The notes below the pieces were generated by a model. It ran no database searches. It was not told the DNA's origin and worked only from the letters and a program-made list of their open reading frames with translations. The translations under genes and the position numbers were made by a program. A stretch of DNA of 64,000 nt from Sporosalibacterium faouarense (GTDB lineage Bacteria > Bacillota > Clostridia > Tissierellales > VENL01). The number at the start of each line of letters is the position of its first letter. Position 1 is the first letter of the stretch. Below are positions 25,456 through 34,285 of the stretch, one piece after another. The DNA is taken from the NCBI RefSeq assembly GCF_016765695.1, contig NZ_JAETGO010000034.1, forward strand, positions 124,001 through 188,000, read 5' to 3'.

Positions 25456-26175
25456 ATGGAATGGATAGTAGATTTTCTTAAACAATTATCAAATATAGAT
25501 TTTTCAATAGCTGTGTTTATCAGTTTCTTTGCTGGATTATTGACTGGGTTTGATCTTTGTAGAGTTGGTATGGCATCCAGCGTACTGGTATTTCAAAATA
25601 AATCTAAAAAAAAAGTTATATTCTCAACTTCATTAGTAATAATGATTTCTTTTATTATTACATTTACTATTCTAGGAATAATAAGTATTTTCCTCGGGGA
25701 GCAGATTATAGAATGGTTCAAAGAATATGAAAACATGTTTAACAATTTTTTAGCAATTATATTTGCATCAATGGGCTTATATATGCTTGGTTTAAGGCTA
25801 TATCATATTCTTAAATTATTACCTTTTACGATTGTTTATTTTAGTTTTAAACAAAAGAAAAGAAAACAAAGACAATTAAACCATCCTATAACAAAGGCTT
25901 TTTCATTAGGGACATTATTTGCTTTTACGGCTATACCATGTACAACACCTATGTTTTTAGCAATGATAACCTATTTTATAGTTAAGCAATCTATCTTTCA
26001 AAGTGTTGTTTTGCTTTTTATATTTGGAGTAGGCCATAGCCTTCCTTTTCTTGTTATAGGATGGCTGGCTGGAATATTAGAAAATACGAGATGGATGGCT
26101 CGATGGCATCAAATATTAAATAGAATAATCGGTCTTATATTGATTTTTATTGGTATATATTTTGTTTTCGAGTAA
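25456..26175 (+). CDS. CcdA/DsbD-type membrane protein
   Basis: 239 residues with about six hydrophobic helices. Two single cysteines stand in the family positions: GFDLCRVGM in helix 1 and AIPCTTPMFLAMITY in helix 4. CcdA proteins pass electrons from cytoplasmic thioredoxin across the membrane, for cytochrome c or envelope thiol reduction. Reduction of exported metal-binding cysteines or selenocysteines is an attractive but unproven role. The GGGGGTG site precedes the ATG. Confidence 0.78.
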   Translation: MEWIVDFLKQLSNIDFSIAVFISFFAGLLTGFDLCRVGMASSVLVFQNKSKKKVIFSTSLVIMISFIITFTILGIISIFLGEQIIEWFKEYENMFNNFLAIIFASMGLYMLGLRLYHILKLLPFTIVYFSFKQKKRKQRQLNHPITKAFSLGTLFAFTAIPCTTPMFLAMITYFIVKQSIFQSVVLLFIFGVGHSLPFLVIGWLAGILENTRWMARWHQILNRIIGLILIFIGIYFVFE

Positions 26176-26222
26176 AATTTTTATATTGAAAATAGCTTTG
26201 TGTGTCCTTAATATTTAACTAA

Positions 26223-26912
26223 AGTAGCAATGGTATTTATAGAAAACCTGTTTTATCCCACTTATCCCGATATCGGGATAAAACAGATATTACATGGTTA
26301 AATACTTACACTCGAGGAATTTACCTTAAGCTGTATATGATTATAGATATTTATAGTAGAAAAATTGTTGGCTGGGAAGTATGGTCAGAAGAAACTGGAG
26401 AGTTAGCTTCACAGCTTGTTGAAAGAGCTATCTTATCTGAAAAAATCAAAGGGAAACCATTAGTACTGCATTCTGACAATGGAGCCCCTATGAAATCTTA
26501 TACACTAAAAGAAAGGCTTGAGGTCCTTGGAGTATTATCTTCTTATTCAAGACCAAGAGTAAGTAATGATAATCCCTATTTAGAAGCTGGATTTAGAACT
26601 CTAAAATATAGACCAGGATATCCTGGAGATGGATTTAAAACTATTGAAGGTGCAAGAAAGTGGGTTTATGCATTTGTTGAGTGGTACAACAATAAACACT
26701 ATCATAGTGGAATAAATTTTTTGACACCGAATAGCAGACACAATGGAGAAGATAAAGAAATAATGAGAAAAAGAAAAAAGCTCTATGAATCAGCACGTAG
26801 ACTTCATCCCCAAAGATTTAATAAAGGAATAAGAAAGTGGGAAGTACCTAAAGCGGTAGCTTTAAATCCAACAGATGAAGTCAAAGAGACTCTTGAAAAT
26901 GATGTAATATAA
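26223..26912 (+). mobile_element. IS3-family transposase fragment (IS150-like OrfB end)
   Basis: The open frame starts with GIYRKPVLSHLSRYRDKTDITW and continues into a complete DDE catalytic core: MIIDIYSRKIVGWEVW, LHSDNGAPM and NPYLEAGFRTLKYRPGYP, ending near TDEVKETLENDVI. The N-terminal helix-turn-helix part and orfA are missing. A TTATCCCGATATCGGGATAA palindrome lies just before the catalytic part. Likely an inactive remnant. Confidence 0.75.
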
Positions 26913-27048
26913 TTTTTTGAGAAATAGATGTTTTTAAGGGTGCTCTTTTTGAAAAATATATGGTAAAATATTCAAGTTTTATATTTCTCAGAAATCGAAC
27001 ATAACAACAATATTAAATTTTATGCGACAACTCGCTTGACAAACACCG

Positions 27049-27529
27049 ATATCGGGATAAGTGGGATATCACTTATGTGTGGACACTGGATGGATTCGTT
27101 TATCTTACAACAGTAATGGATCTGTTTTCTCGCAAGATAGTAGGATGGAATGTTTCGGATTCACTTTCCAGCGAGAGCGTGCTTGTAGCTGTAAACAAAG
27201 CAAAGTCTTCAAGAGATTCAGATACCCCTATACTCATTCACAGCGACCGAGGAGTGCAGTATGTCTCCAAAGCATATATAGATGCTACTCCGGCAGGCAA
27301 ATTCATCAGAAGCTATTCCAAAAAGGCTACGCCTTGGGACAATGCTGTAATCGAGTCATTTCATGCTCTGATAAAAAGAGAGTATCTGAACAGATTCGTC
27401 ATAAAGAATATCAATCATGCACGGAGGCTTATTTTCGAATATATTGAAGCTTTCTACAATACAACAAGGATTCATAGTCATTGCAAGATGGCTTCGCCAT
27501 ATGATTATGAAAAAAGGTATGCAAGTTGA
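27049..27529 (+). mobile_element. Second IS3-family transposase fragment
   Basis: From RDKWDITYVWTLDGFVYL the frame encodes a different IS3-type DDE core: TTVMDLFSRKIVGWNV, ILIHSDRGVQYVS and NAVIESFHALIKREYL, ending HSHCKMASPYDYEKRY. The upstream half is missing. It begins at the same CCGATATCGGGATAA sequence as the fragment at 26223, although the two proteins are of different subgroups. G+C is visibly higher than its neighbours. Confidence 0.75.
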
Positions 27530-27787
27530 TTGATTCAAGAATATATTAAATTTATGTTGTCCGTTTTATTGACATAAGACCATACCTTAGCCGAGGCTAA
27601 CATTAATTAATGCTCAATTCCATATTATGATTTTTGTAAAAAAAGTTGCTTGTCCACATTCAATTATTTATCTACTGTACATTTTAGTATCCTCTTTGTA
27701 ACAGTAACCGTCAAGAAATTCTTATCTAGAATACATCAAGAGTCTCAGCTAAAATAACAAATAGTAAAACTTAAGGAGGTATCGGTT

Positions 27788-27905
27788 ATGAATAGTGAAG
27801 CACCAGCTGTAGACTGGGATGATATTTTAAATAAAATTTCTTCTTATAAAGGAACTATTAAAACCCCTTGTAAAGCGAGTAATATTAGTGTTCATCAATT
27901 ATAAC
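27788..27905 (+). pseudogene. IS66 TnpA remnant
   Basis: AAGGAGG then ATG 27788 and MNSEAPAVDWDDILNKISSY, closely like the start of the intact IS66 TnpA at 54653 (TSEAPDINWQDILDKFYSY). The frame stops after ~39 residues and no tnpB or tnpC follows. A decayed second IS66 copy. Confidence 0.65.
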
Positions 27906-27989
27906 CACATACATTAGTAAATCCAGTTAATACTGGATTTGTTAATTCCAAAAGCTATGATTTCAAGTGTATTTGCACTTGATAATAAG

Positions 27990-28093
27990 GTGGAAGCTCA
28001 GGTTTAGCAACAGGATCAAATCTTCATTTTGAAATAAGAAAAAACGGAAAAATAATCAGCAGATATTTAATAATACTTACAATGGAATATAAA
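27990..28093 (+). pseudogene. M23 peptidase C-terminal scrap
   Basis: One frame reads GLATGSNLHFEIRKNGKIIS, matching the last catalytic segment of M23 peptidases (HLHFE). Nothing else of the domain is present. A fragment left by rearrangement, not a copy of the intact gene at 12515. Confidence 0.55.
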
Positions 28094-28375
28094 TAATATA
28101 AATAGAATACAAAGCAAATAGGGTGAAATAATCTATATAGAATATTTTATATACTATTAATAGAGCTCTAAACAGAGGTCTATTTCGTTGATGGCTTTGC
28201 TTAGAAAAAATAATTAAAGTAAATATTTCCAAAGTAGTTATAGGTGTATTTGAGAATATTAATTATAGCGTTATTAATGAATATTCAATGCTAATAAAAA
28301 TAATTTTATAAAGACCCACCTAAAATTAGAGAAATATACGAATATATTAATAGGAGCATGATCAGGAGTGGTAAC

Positions 28376-29104
28376 ATGGAAGAAAAAAATTCAGTAGATA
28401 TATTAATTGATAAAGCAAAAACTGACTTCCTGGCTCGAGAGAAGATATTTCATGAGTATCGACCCGAAATTAAGTCTATAGCTTCAAGTATTTGTAAGCG
28501 TAATCTTAGTTGGGATAATGATGATGAATTAAGCATTAGTCTTATTGCTTTTAATGAGGCAATTGATACTTATGATAAATCAAAAGGAATGAAGTTTATT
28601 AGTTATGCCAGAATGTTAATTCATAATAGATTAGTTGATTACTTTCGTAGTGAATTGAGATTCCAACATTCATCCTTAAATGTAGTGGGTGAAGAACATC
28701 AGGTTAATGAATATGAAAAGAGGCAGGCATTTGATGAGCATAGAAAAAAACAAGAGAATGAAAGTTTAAGCGAAACTATGGAGATATTTGACTCAAGTCT
28801 TTTGGATTATGGTATCTCATTAGATGACTTAGTAAAAATATCACCAAAGCATAGAGATACTAGGCACATGCTTATGAAAGTAGCTCAATCCATAGTAAAT
28901 GAACGAATCTTATTATCAAAATTAAAACAAAGTAAGAGGCTACCTATTAAAGAATTAAAAATATATACAGGACTTAGTCGCAGGACATTAGAAAGAGGAA
29001 GAAAATACATTATTGCATTAGCCTTGATATTAAGTGACGACAACTATTCAGAGATAAAGAATTTCATTAACTTTCCAAATGCAGAAGGTGGTGAAAAACT
29101 ATGA
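28376..29104 (+). CDS. sigI: RNA polymerase sigma factor SigI
   Basis: 242 residues from ATG 28376, 7 bp after AGGAG; an ATG at 28358 is also possible. Region 2 is seen in DDELSISLIAFNEAIDTYD and FISYARMLIHNRLVDYFR. The C-terminal part carries IKELKIYTGLSRRTLERGRK, the SigI helix-turn-helix. SigI responds to heat, envelope stress or, in cellulolytic Clostridia, polysaccharides sensed by RsgI. Its stop overlaps the rsgI start (ATGA), confirming the pair. Confidence 0.9.
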   Translation: MEEKNSVDILIDKAKTDFLAREKIFHEYRPEIKSIASSICKRNLSWDNDDELSISLIAFNEAIDTYDKSKGMKFISYARMLIHNRLVDYFRSELRFQHSSLNVVGEEHQVNEYEKRQAFDEHRKKQENESLSETMEIFDSSLLDYGISLDDLVKISPKHRDTRHMLMKVAQSIVNERILLSKLKQSKRLPIKELKIYTGLSRRTLERGRKYIIALALILSDDNYSEIKNFINFPNAEGGEKL

Positions 29105-30165
29105 AAACATCAAAAGGAAAAATTTTAAAAATAGATAATAAACATGTAGTGGCAATAACTAAGGATGGGGAGTTTATTCGAACACCTCTTCCAAAACATA
29201 AGGTAATGGTTGGAGATGTAATAGAAATTCCTAATAAAAAGTTCATTAATTATAGAAGCTTTACACCATATGCAGCTATAGCTGCCATGCTTATTATCGC
29301 TATAAGTTTAGGATTATTTAACTTCTCTATGACGCCTACAGCCTATGCTTCTGTAGCATTAGATATGACAAATAGTAGTATAGAACTAACTTTAGATGAG
29401 CAAAGTAAGATCGTCAAAGCTGAAGCTAAGAGTGAACAAGGTGCAAGGATATTAAAGGACTTAAATATAGAAGGCATGGATATTTACAGTGGCGTTAACT
29501 TAGTAACAAATAAAGCTGTAAATCTAGGTTATTTTAATCCCGAAGAAAAAAATTTAGCTATAGCAACTGTAATTCCACTTCAAGATAAAAAAAATCAAAC
29601 AAATATAGATTCAGAAAGGTTAATGACAACTATTCATGATGAGATGTTTAAAAATAAATATGATGGCTATGTTATTGTGAATAAAGGGAATACCGAGATT
29701 ATGAAAAGGGCACATGACAAAGACCTTTCAGTAAATAAATATATGCTACAGGAAAAATCAAAGGAGCATAATATAAATCTACCAGATCAAACAATCAGAA
29801 ACAAATCAACTACTGATATAATGAAAGATTACAACTTAGATATGCAAAAGATGTCTCCAGATAACTGGTGTGAAATCTATGAGAATAATTCTAGATACCC
29901 TAATAGAAATAATCAAATGAATAGATGGGATATGCAGCCTAATGCTCCTAAAAATGAACCAGATTTAGAAGAAAATCAAGAACCGCGAAATAATCCAAAT
30001 AATATGCCTAATAGTCATCGAAATGACTGGATGGACAATAATAATGATCAATGGCAAAATCACCAAAATAATTGGATGGATAATAACCAATGGCAGGACC
30101 ACCAAAATAATTGGATGAATAATAATCAAAATCAGCATATGAATAACATGTGGAGAAATAATTAA
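29101..30165 (+). CDS. rsgI: Anti-sigma-I factor RsgI with Asn/Trp-rich tail
   Basis: 354 residues. The RsgI_N domain (GKILKIDNKHVVAITKDGEF, then HKVMVGDVIEIP) is cytoplasmic, followed by one membrane helix near 58-77 and an outer domain of ~200 residues starting YASVALDMTNSSIELTLDE, the conserved RsgI mid-domain. The last ~80 residues are a low-complexity tail with repeated NNWMDNN / QWQDHQ units, rich in Asn, Gln, His and Trp. No carbohydrate-binding module is visible, so the signal is unknown. The tail's His and Met content could suggest metal contact, but that is speculation. Confidence 0.85.
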   Translation: MKTSKGKILKIDNKHVVAITKDGEFIRTPLPKHKVMVGDVIEIPNKKFINYRSFTPYAAIAAMLIIAISLGLFNFSMTPTAYASVALDMTNSSIELTLDEQSKIVKAEAKSEQGARILKDLNIEGMDIYSGVNLVTNKAVNLGYFNPEEKNLAIATVIPLQDKKNQTNIDSERLMTTIHDEMFKNKYDGYVIVNKGNTEIMKRAHDKDLSVNKYMLQEKSKEHNINLPDQTIRNKSTTDIMKDYNLDMQKMSPDNWCEIYENNSRYPNRNNQMNRWDMQPNAPKNEPDLEENQEPRNNPNNMPNSHRNDWMDNNNDQWQNHQNNWMDNNQWQDHQNNWMNNNQNQHMNNMWRNN

Positions 30166-30188
30166 ATAAAAAAATATTTTCTGCTCAA

Positions 30189-30222
30189 ATATAGGGTAAC
30201 TACGGTTATCCTATATTTTTTT
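30189..30222 (+). terminator. Terminator after sigI-rsgI
   Basis: Stem ATATAGGGTAAC-TAC-GGTTATCCTATAT followed by TTTTTTT. Confidence 0.8.
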
Positions 30223-30412
30223 GAACTGCATATGTACTAGATATAAATTTTTTAAAGAATATTATTTAACACCCACCTAAATTCAATATTTCATTCGAAT
30301 AAGTTAATAGAAAGCAAGGTAGTGTAAAGTAACCTATGAAAAACAAAGATCAAAAAAATCTTAACAAAAAATTTAACGATTAGAAAAAATGAGTTCTGAA
30401 TAGGAGTTACGC

Positions 30413-30539
30413 CACCCTTGACAGCATAGCAAACAATGCTCTGAATTAGATACCGACGGCGAAAGAACTCAAAAACAGATAGATATCACCGTCGTATTCA
30501 CAGCATTTTAGCATTGTTCTAGCTATGCCATCAAGGGCA
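30413..30539. repeat. Long imperfect inverted repeat, candidate structured RNA
   Basis: The left arm CCCTTGACAGCATAGCAAAC..AATGCT pairs with a right arm ending AGCATTGTTCTAGCTATGCC and ATCAAGGGC. The inner stem CCGACGG/CCGTCG closes a further loop. The predicted stem-loop is ~125 nt and more G+C-rich than its surroundings. No ORF. It could be a non-coding RNA or an element end. Confidence 0.45.
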
Positions 30540-30765
30540 TGTCCTTCGGATGGCTAGATTATTAACCTCGGGCTCAAGAATCTAAAAACAGATAGAATTA
30601 AGTTGAGTTATTTCTTTGCATATTTAAGATAGTCTGTTGTCCAAGAAAAATGAGGAGTTGCCACTTACCAGGCACGTTGAGAGTATAATAATGATGACGT
30701 ATTGTGGTTCGGAGGGAGAAAAATAGAGGTTGACCACAACATATAGTGGTTTGAGAACAAAATTT
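30540..30765. other. Gene-free stretch
   Basis: No supported coding sequence. The motif AAAACAGATAGA occurs at both 30472 and 30585, next to the inverted repeat, so this may be part of one decayed element. Confidence 0.4.
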
Positions 30766-30804
30766 GGGTCAAAAAACAGTGGAAAAACACCGTTTTTTGA
30801 CCCT
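30766..30804. terminator. Strong symmetrical hairpin
   Basis: GGGTCAAAAAAC and GTTTTTTGACCC are perfect complements flanking AGTG ... CACC. It carries A- and T-runs inside its arms, so it could end transcription on either strand or mark the end of an insertion element. Confidence 0.5.
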
Positions 30805-30979
30805 TAAAAATAGGCTGAAATATAGATGACATAGGATAATTTGAGTGATGATAGGATAGAAATAGGAAAACAAGTTTGGAAAGATGGAATAATAATCTGA
30901 TGGGCTGGAGGAAACTTTATATAATGTGCATCAGTAGAAAATTATGAGTAGTTAATAGAATCTATACTGTTAGATTGTA

Positions 30980-31040
30980 TTGTACTCATGTTCATATTAT
31001 GGTAGAATAAACATATCAACATATATTGATATGTTTATTC
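30980..31040 (+). promoter_or_regulatory. Promoter and ArsR operator of second mer operon
   Basis: TTGTAC (30980) and TAGAAT (31003) are 17 bp apart. A perfect inverted repeat with 15-bp arms GAATAAACATATCAA (31005-31019 and 31026-31040) overlaps and follows the -10. Its core matches the operator of the Sec mer operon. Confidence 0.72.
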
Positions 31041-31172
31041 TTATTAAGGATGAATTTTACTTTATTGCAAGAAACGATAATGATCCAAAAAATACTAGAC
31101 AATTACTTGGACTATGATAATAGTTTCAGTTGGGCTAATTGTATGTCTGGGTTTATTTAGGGGGGTAAAATT

Positions 31173-31526
31173 ATGCAAACTATTGATGAACAAATTGAAG
31201 TATATACAAAATTCTTTCATGGATTATCAAATCCTACGAGATATAGAATTATATTATCCTTATTAGATGGTCCTAAAAACGTTGGAGAATTGACAGAGGA
31301 CATTGGGTGCTCCCAAAGTCTTATATCAATGCAATTGCAATGCTTAAGATGGTGTAACTATGTGAAAGCATTAAGGGATGGAAAGAATGTTTATTACTCT
31401 ATTTCAGATGAAAGAGTAATAGCACTAGTTCAGCTAGGGCAATCTATAGCTGATGGAAATACAGATAAAATATGTACTTGTGAAATTTTAAAAAATGAAA
31501 AGTATATCGAAAACAAGGAGGGATAA
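31173..31526 (+). CDS. ArsR-family repressor of second mer operon
   Basis: 117 residues from ATG 31173 after GGGGGG. It closely matches the regulator at 7828-8190: DEQIEVYTKFFHGLSNPTRY and SQSLISMQLQCLRWCNYVKA are shared nearly intact. The cysteines in QCLRWC and the C-terminal KICTCE are conserved, a likely metal site. It overlaps no upstream gene and sits 130 bp after the shared operator. Its last codons contain the ribosome site for merA, which starts 2 bp after the stop. Confidence 0.85.
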   Translation: MQTIDEQIEVYTKFFHGLSNPTRYRIILSLLDGPKNVGELTEDIGCSQSLISMQLQCLRWCNYVKALRDGKNVYYSISDERVIALVQLGQSIADGNTDKICTCEILKNEKYIENKEG

Positions 31527-31527
31527 A

Positions 31528-32940
31528 ATGAGTGGAAATGCAAAAGACTTTGATTTAATTATTATTGGAGGTGGCTCGGCAGGGTTTGCTGCAGCAATTA
31601 AGGCTTCTCAGTTTAATAAAAAGGTTGCAGTTGTTGAAAGCGGAGTAGTTGGAGGAACATGTTTAAATGTAGGATGTGTGCCTACCAAGAACTTGTTAAG
31701 AGTAGCAGAAGTATATCATTTTGGAAAAGAGAACCCTTTTGCGGGCATCAATATGAAACAAGTAAGTTTAGATTTCAAAGAGATTATTATGCAAAAAGAT
31801 AATCTGCTTGCAGAGCTAAGAAAAGAAAAATATATCGATATTTATGAAAATGACAAAAATATCACCTTACTTAAAGGCAAGGCTGAATTTATTAACCAAG
31901 ATACCATCCAGGTAAATGAAAAACAATATAAGGCTTCTAAATATATAATTACAACTGGTTCTAGGTCTTCTGTTGCTAAAATTGATGGCTTAGAATGTGT
32001 AAAATACTTAACCAATATTGAAATTATGGAGTTAGATAGGTTACCTGAAAAATTAGTTATTATAGGTGGTGGCTGGATCGCTGTTGAGTTTGCTCAAATG
32101 TTTTCTATGTTTGGTTCAAAGGTTACAATTCTACAAAGAAGCGGAAGAATAGTTAAAAATGAAGAACCTGAAGTTTCTGAGTCCTTAGAAAAAGCACTAA
32201 AAAATCAGGGAATAAATATTGTAACAGATCTTTCGTTTCAAAAAGTGTATGAAGAAAATAATAGAAAATATGTAACTGTTATAAAAGAAGGGAATAAACA
32301 GACTTTTGAAGGTGACCAATTATTAATAGCTACAGGGAGAACCCCAAACTCTGATAACATGGGGCTGGAGAGAGCAGGAGTAATAGTAGATGAAAAAGGC
32401 TTTATAAAAGTTAATGAATATCTACAAACTTCAAATCCTAATGTTTATGCAGCTGGTGATGTTATAGGAAACTATATGCTTGTTACAGTAAATGCCCATG
32501 AAGGTTCAGTAGCGGGTGAAAATGCTACTCAGAACAATATAAGAAAGCCTAACTATAAAGCAGTTCCCCATGCAATATTTACTAGTCCCCAGGTGTCATC
32601 TGTAGGACTTAAGGAAACTGAAGCTATAGAGTTAGGATTTAAAGTTGATAGTAGATCTTTAGATATGGCATTAGTTCCAAAAGCAGCTACAATTAGAAAT
32701 ACTCAAGGATTTGTAAAGATGATTATTGATAAAGACACTAAGAAGATTTTGGGGGTTCATGCAATGGGTGAGTTAGCAGCAGAGATTATCCAAGAGGCAA
32801 CTTTAGCAATACAATTTGATCTCACAAACACTGATATATCGAATACTATACACGTATACCCTACTATGTCAGAAGCAATAAAACTTGTTGCACAATCCTT
32901 TGATAAGGATATGAAAAAACTTAGCTGTTGTGCTGAATAA
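31528..32940 (+). CDS. merA: Mercuric reductase MerA, second copy
   Basis: 470 residues from ATG 31528, 6 bp after AAGGAGGG. FAD site LIIIGGGSAGF, redox Cys45/Cys50 in GGTCLNVGCVP, second dinucleotide site IIGGGWIAVEFAQMF, and C-terminal Cys467-Cys468 in KLSCCAE. Nearly the same length and sequence as the copy at 6408. It lacks that copy's N-terminal Cys4-Cys5. No HMA domain. Operon: arsR-merA-copZ-like, without transport genes, lgt or merB. Confidence 0.92.
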   Translation: MSGNAKDFDLIIIGGGSAGFAAAIKASQFNKKVAVVESGVVGGTCLNVGCVPTKNLLRVAEVYHFGKENPFAGINMKQVSLDFKEIIMQKDNLLAELRKEKYIDIYENDKNITLLKGKAEFINQDTIQVNEKQYKASKYIITTGSRSSVAKIDGLECVKYLTNIEIMELDRLPEKLVIIGGGWIAVEFAQMFSMFGSKVTILQRSGRIVKNEEPEVSESLEKALKNQGINIVTDLSFQKVYEENNRKYVTVIKEGNKQTFEGDQLLIATGRTPNSDNMGLERAGVIVDEKGFIKVNEYLQTSNPNVYAAGDVIGNYMLVTVNAHEGSVAGENATQNNIRKPNYKAVPHAIFTSPQVSSVGLKETEAIELGFKVDSRSLDMALVPKAATIRNTQGFVKMIIDKDTKKILGVHAMGELAAEIIQEATLAIQFDLTNTDISNTIHVYPTMSEAIKLVAQSFDKDMKKLSCCAE

Positions 32941-32960
32941 GTAAAGGAGGAAGATAATCA

Positions 32961-33482
32961 ATGAAAATAAAAGAAGAATTGAATTTTGAAAGCAGATCTT
33001 GTTGTGGGGGTAAAACAGAATCTGCCAGTATGGTAGAAAAAAACACTTTATGCCCTGTGTGCAGAGAAGAAGGTAAACTTGTAAAAAACATAACTGTTAA
33101 GCATATGGTAATTGATAGGGTTAAAGAACATGTTGGAGATAATGACTATTATTTATGTATGAACGAAGCTTGCTCTGTTGTATATTATGGTCAAGAATCT
33201 GATAATAAATTTGGTAAAAAAGATGTGAAAGAACCTATTTGGTTTAAAATTGATGCTAATCCTAAATATTCATGCTACTGCAGTAAGGTTACAGAAGATC
33301 AAATTATAGATGCAGTTGTTAATAAAGATGCAAAAAATATGAAGGATATAATAGTATTAACAGGTGCAATGAAAAATGGTAAATGTGAAACTAATAATCC
33401 ATTAGGTAAATGCTGTAGTCCAATTATACAAGAAGCAATAAAAAAAGGTTTAGAGATAAAAGAAAACCCTATGCAAGCATAA
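32961..33482 (+). CDS. CopZ-like iron-sulfur metallochaperone, all-cysteine
   Basis: 173 residues from ATG 32961, 7 bp after AAAGGAGGAAG. N-terminal vicinal pair in SRSCCGG, zinc-ribbon-like CPVC and CMNEAC, and a C-terminal [2Fe-2S]-type region with YSCYCSKVTEDQ and GKCC. The second Cys of SCC aligns with the TGA of the copy at 5872, so it is the cysteine control for that putative selenoprotein. Metal or sulfur-cluster transfer to or from MerA is inferred from repeated neighbourhood, not shown. Confidence 0.82.
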   Translation: MKIKEELNFESRSCCGGKTESASMVEKNTLCPVCREEGKLVKNITVKHMVIDRVKEHVGDNDYYLCMNEACSVVYYGQESDNKFGKKDVKEPIWFKIDANPKYSCYCSKVTEDQIIDAVVNKDAKNMKDIIVLTGAMKNGKCETNNPLGKCCSPIIQEAIKKGLEIKENPMQA

Positions 33483-33695
33483 GGCTCATTCTTCTTATGT
33501 TGTGTTGTGAAAACACAAAAGAAAAATTGATACAAGCATTGTCCTAACCAAATGATTAGGTGTTTATATTTAATGATACATTAAGACATGATTTTGCTCT
33601 GATTATCTGCGACAGTGAAAAAATTATTTAATAGGTTGTATTTAATTAGTAGAAAATGAGCATAGTTTTTATCTTTAGAATTAAATTAAAAACGT

Positions 33696-33731
33696 CAACA
33701 GCACTGAGATGCAAAAATCTTGGTGCTGTTG
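33696..33731 (+). terminator. Terminator after second mer operon
   Basis: CAACAGCAC and GTGCTGTTG flank a loop holding a second short stem; TTTTAT follows. Confidence 0.65.
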
Positions 33732-33750
33732 TTTTATATAAGTAAAAAAG

Positions 33751-33781
33751 TAAATATAGAAACACAAAGAGGCGAAATCTT
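33751..33781 (+). repeat. Direct repeat, copy 1
   Basis: 31 bp beginning TAAATATAGAAACACAAAG, identical except one base to 37362-37392. At the second site the repeat is the left arm of a complete terminator hairpin; here that hairpin is cut off and VirD4 debris follows. Confidence 0.65.
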
Positions 33782-33788
33782 AGGTTAA

Positions 33789-34104
33789 CTTATGTTATTC
33801 AAAATGGTGCAGGACTTAAAGGTTAAAAGGAAGAGCCAGTTTCACTACAGTATTGTCATGATTTATGCAGATGAGATTGGTACAATCCCAAAGATAGGAT
33901 CCTTTGAGATGATGATGATGCTTAGTGCAGGTCGTTCAAAAAAGTATCATTAGTACCCATCATTCAATCTTTTGGACAGCTTGATAAGAACTATTGAAAA
34001 GAAGGCAGTGAAATTAAAACTGATAACTGTCAGCTTTCTATCTTTGGCGGATTTGCTTCTAACTTAGAAACTGTTCAAGTTCTATCTAAGGCATTATTAC
34101 ATTA
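33789..34104 (+). pseudogene. VirD4/TraG coupling-protein remnant
   Basis: After a frameshifted start, the text reads ADEIGTIPKIGSFEMMMMLS, AGRSKK and (shifted) SLVPIIQSFGQLDKNY, then DNCQLSIFGGFASNLETVQV. This is the Walker B-to-motif region of type IV coupling proteins. Premature stops and frameshifts disable it. Together with virB4 at 1000 and ardA at 38167 it marks a dismembered ICE. Confidence 0.75.
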
Positions 34105-34123
34105 AAAAAGTATTTTTTACCCC

Positions 34124-34155
34124 TTGACTCTGTACTTAGGTACAGGCATTATAAT
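34124..34155 (+). promoter_or_regulatory. MerR-type promoter of ABC exporter
   Basis: TTGACT and TATAAT are separated by 20 bp, the long spacer used by MerR-family activators. The spacer holds the dyad CTGTAC-TTAG-GTACAG. A near-identical promoter precedes the merR-like gene at 36138. Confidence 0.75.
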
Positions 34156-34285
34156 GATGATGATATAACTTGATTGATTAAATATTTCAAGGGCAAGATA
34201 TAGTCTATTGATGTAGCCAATGGAATAGTACTATTCCATTAAAAGTGGTAATTTTAATAACTCAAAATGAAAGGAGAACAATGAA

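Noticed and set aside
27061..27447. Second frame overlapping the IS3 fragment
   Set aside because: It is a shadow of the DDE transposase frame.
29990..30150. Possible CRISPR-like short repeats
   Set aside because: Repeats encode the low-complexity RsgI tail in frame, without spacers of constant length. No CRISPR array was seen in the window.
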